A stretch of DNA of 64,000 bases, from positions 1-64,000 of the forward strand of contig CAZCJL010000009.1 of the NCBI GenBank assembly GCA_964498785.1, written 5' to 3'. Below the pieces are notes generated by a model. That model was given only the letters and a program-made list of their open reading frames with translations. It made no database searches and was not told the origin of the DNA. The number at the start of each line of letters is the position of its first letter. Position 1 is the first letter of the stretch. This stretch comes from Mariaggregatimicrobium sp964498785. GTDB lineage: Bacteria > Zhuqueibacterota > Zhuqueibacteria > Thermofontimicrobiales > Thiofontviventaceae. A program made the translations under genes and the position numbers. Positions 63,408 through 64,000 of the stretch are shown here, piece after piece.

Positions 63408-64000
63408 TTAGTTTTTTGAAAAATGCGTAATTTCGTCTTCAAATTTTTTACTTAAAACAGGCCAACGAAATTCATTTTTTGCCCGTTGCTGACCCTGTTT
63501 CCCAAGTCGATTCGCCTTAATCTTGTTCGACAGAAGTTCACAAATTTTTTCTGCAATTTCGTTCGGATCCAGCGGATTAACTAAAAATCCGGTAACGCCA
63601 TCTACAACAGCATCCAAAGCGCCACCGGCATTGCCGGCAATAACCGGCTTGCCCGCAGCATTCGCTTCCAGAAAGACAATCCCGAAACCTTCGGTGTCTC
63701 CATCGTCCAGCGTTCGGTTTGGTTGAACAAAAATATCTCCAAGATGATGGTACGCAACAATTTTATCCTCCGGAATTAAGCCTAAAAAAATTACATTCTC
63801 TGAAACATTTTCCTGCAGAACGAGATTTTTTAGATATTCCATTCTCGGTCCGATACCGCCAATCAGATAAATGACATCCGGGAATCGTTTCTTAATTATT
63901 GACAGTGCTTTAATCATCATATCCTGCCCTTTTCGCTCGTCCAGCCGGGCGATTGTATAAATAACAAATTTTCCGTTGATTCCCAACTCCGAACGAATAT
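63408..64000 (-). CDS. GT4-family glycosyltransferase, C-terminal part (cut by window end)
   Basis: The minus-strand frame is open to the window end (at least 197 codons visible). It contains the donor half of a GT-B enzyme: IYTIARLDERKGQDMMIKAL, the GGIGP loop, FVQPNRTLDDGDTEGFGIVFLEANAAGKPVIAG with the E-x7-E motif, and a C-terminal helix. The N-terminal half lies beyond 64000. It is 12 bases upstream of the deacetylase-like gene, so the operon starts outside the window. Confidence 0.87.
   Translation of the reverse strand, partial: IRSELGINGKFVIYTIARLDERKGQDMMIKALSIIKKRFPDVIYLIGGIGPRMEYLKNLVLQENVSENVIFLGLIPEDKIVAYHHLGDIFVQPNRTLDDGDTEGFGIVFLEANAAGKPVIAGNAGGALDAVVDGVTGFLVNPLDPNEIAEKICELLSNKIKANRLGKQGQQRAKNEFRWPVLSKKFEDEITHFSKN

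Noticed and set aside
1..64000. CRISPR array, prophage, insertion sequence or replication origin
   Set aside because: No regularly spaced repeats, transposase, integrase, phage structural genes or DnaA-box clusters were seen.

Overview
The window is a piece of an AT-rich bacterial chromosome, probably from the Fibrobacteres-Chlorobi-Bacteroidetes side of the tree or a related phylum such as Calditrichota, KSB1 or Marinimicrobia. The reasons are a secreted protein with an NPFN-type FlgD-like/type IX sorting tail, a small GYQQ-type pilin-like protein, a lipoprotein with a segment like the C-terminal part of DUF2723 proteins, BACON and malectin domains on a glycosidase, and a str-S10-spc-alpha gene order of the usual bacterial kind. 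The phylum is inference; no rRNA gene is present to settle it.

Positions 1-10940 are accessory and loosely packed. They hold a pilin-like protein, a large kinase-like membrane protein with its own promoter and terminator, a minus-strand set of lipoprotein, ECF sigma factor and zinc-finger anti-sigma factor, a secreted GH39-type glycosidase, and two orphan HPt phosphotransfer proteins. The gaps carry perfect dyads, a G-U-rich hairpin and a MITE-like inverted repeat.

Positions 10941-50951 are the housekeeping core, all on the plus strand. First come yebC-ruvC-ruvA-ruvB-queA-gltX-cysS. Then come tRNA-Thr, Tyr, Gly and Thr, tuf, rpmG, tRNA-Trp, secE and nusG, followed by rplKAJL and rpoBC, rpsL-rpsG-fusA and a second tuf. 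The complete S10, spc and alpha operons (rpsJ to rplQ) follow, with secY, adk, map, infA and rpmJ embedded. A strong intrinsic terminator closes the block. The two tuf copies are nearly identical over 1218 bp. Many genes here start with TTG.

Positions 51118-64000 are an exosortase/PEP-CTERM locus. A CAAX-protease-like protein and a PEP-CTERM protein lie on the plus strand. A compact minus-strand operon faces them: GT4 glycosyltransferase (cut by the window end), deacetylase-like protein, alkaline-phosphatase/sulfatase-fold enzyme, GT4, PEP-CTERM-system amidotransferase, GT4, beta-helix protein with a type IX-like tail, exosortase and EpsI. Together they probably make an extracellular polysaccharide and sort PEP-CTERM proteins into that matrix. 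The PEP-CTERM gene has a thioester-domain-like architecture without the thioester glutamine, and a sigma-54-like promoter candidate with an upstream dyad. Functional statements come from recognised motifs and gene context; no database search was run.
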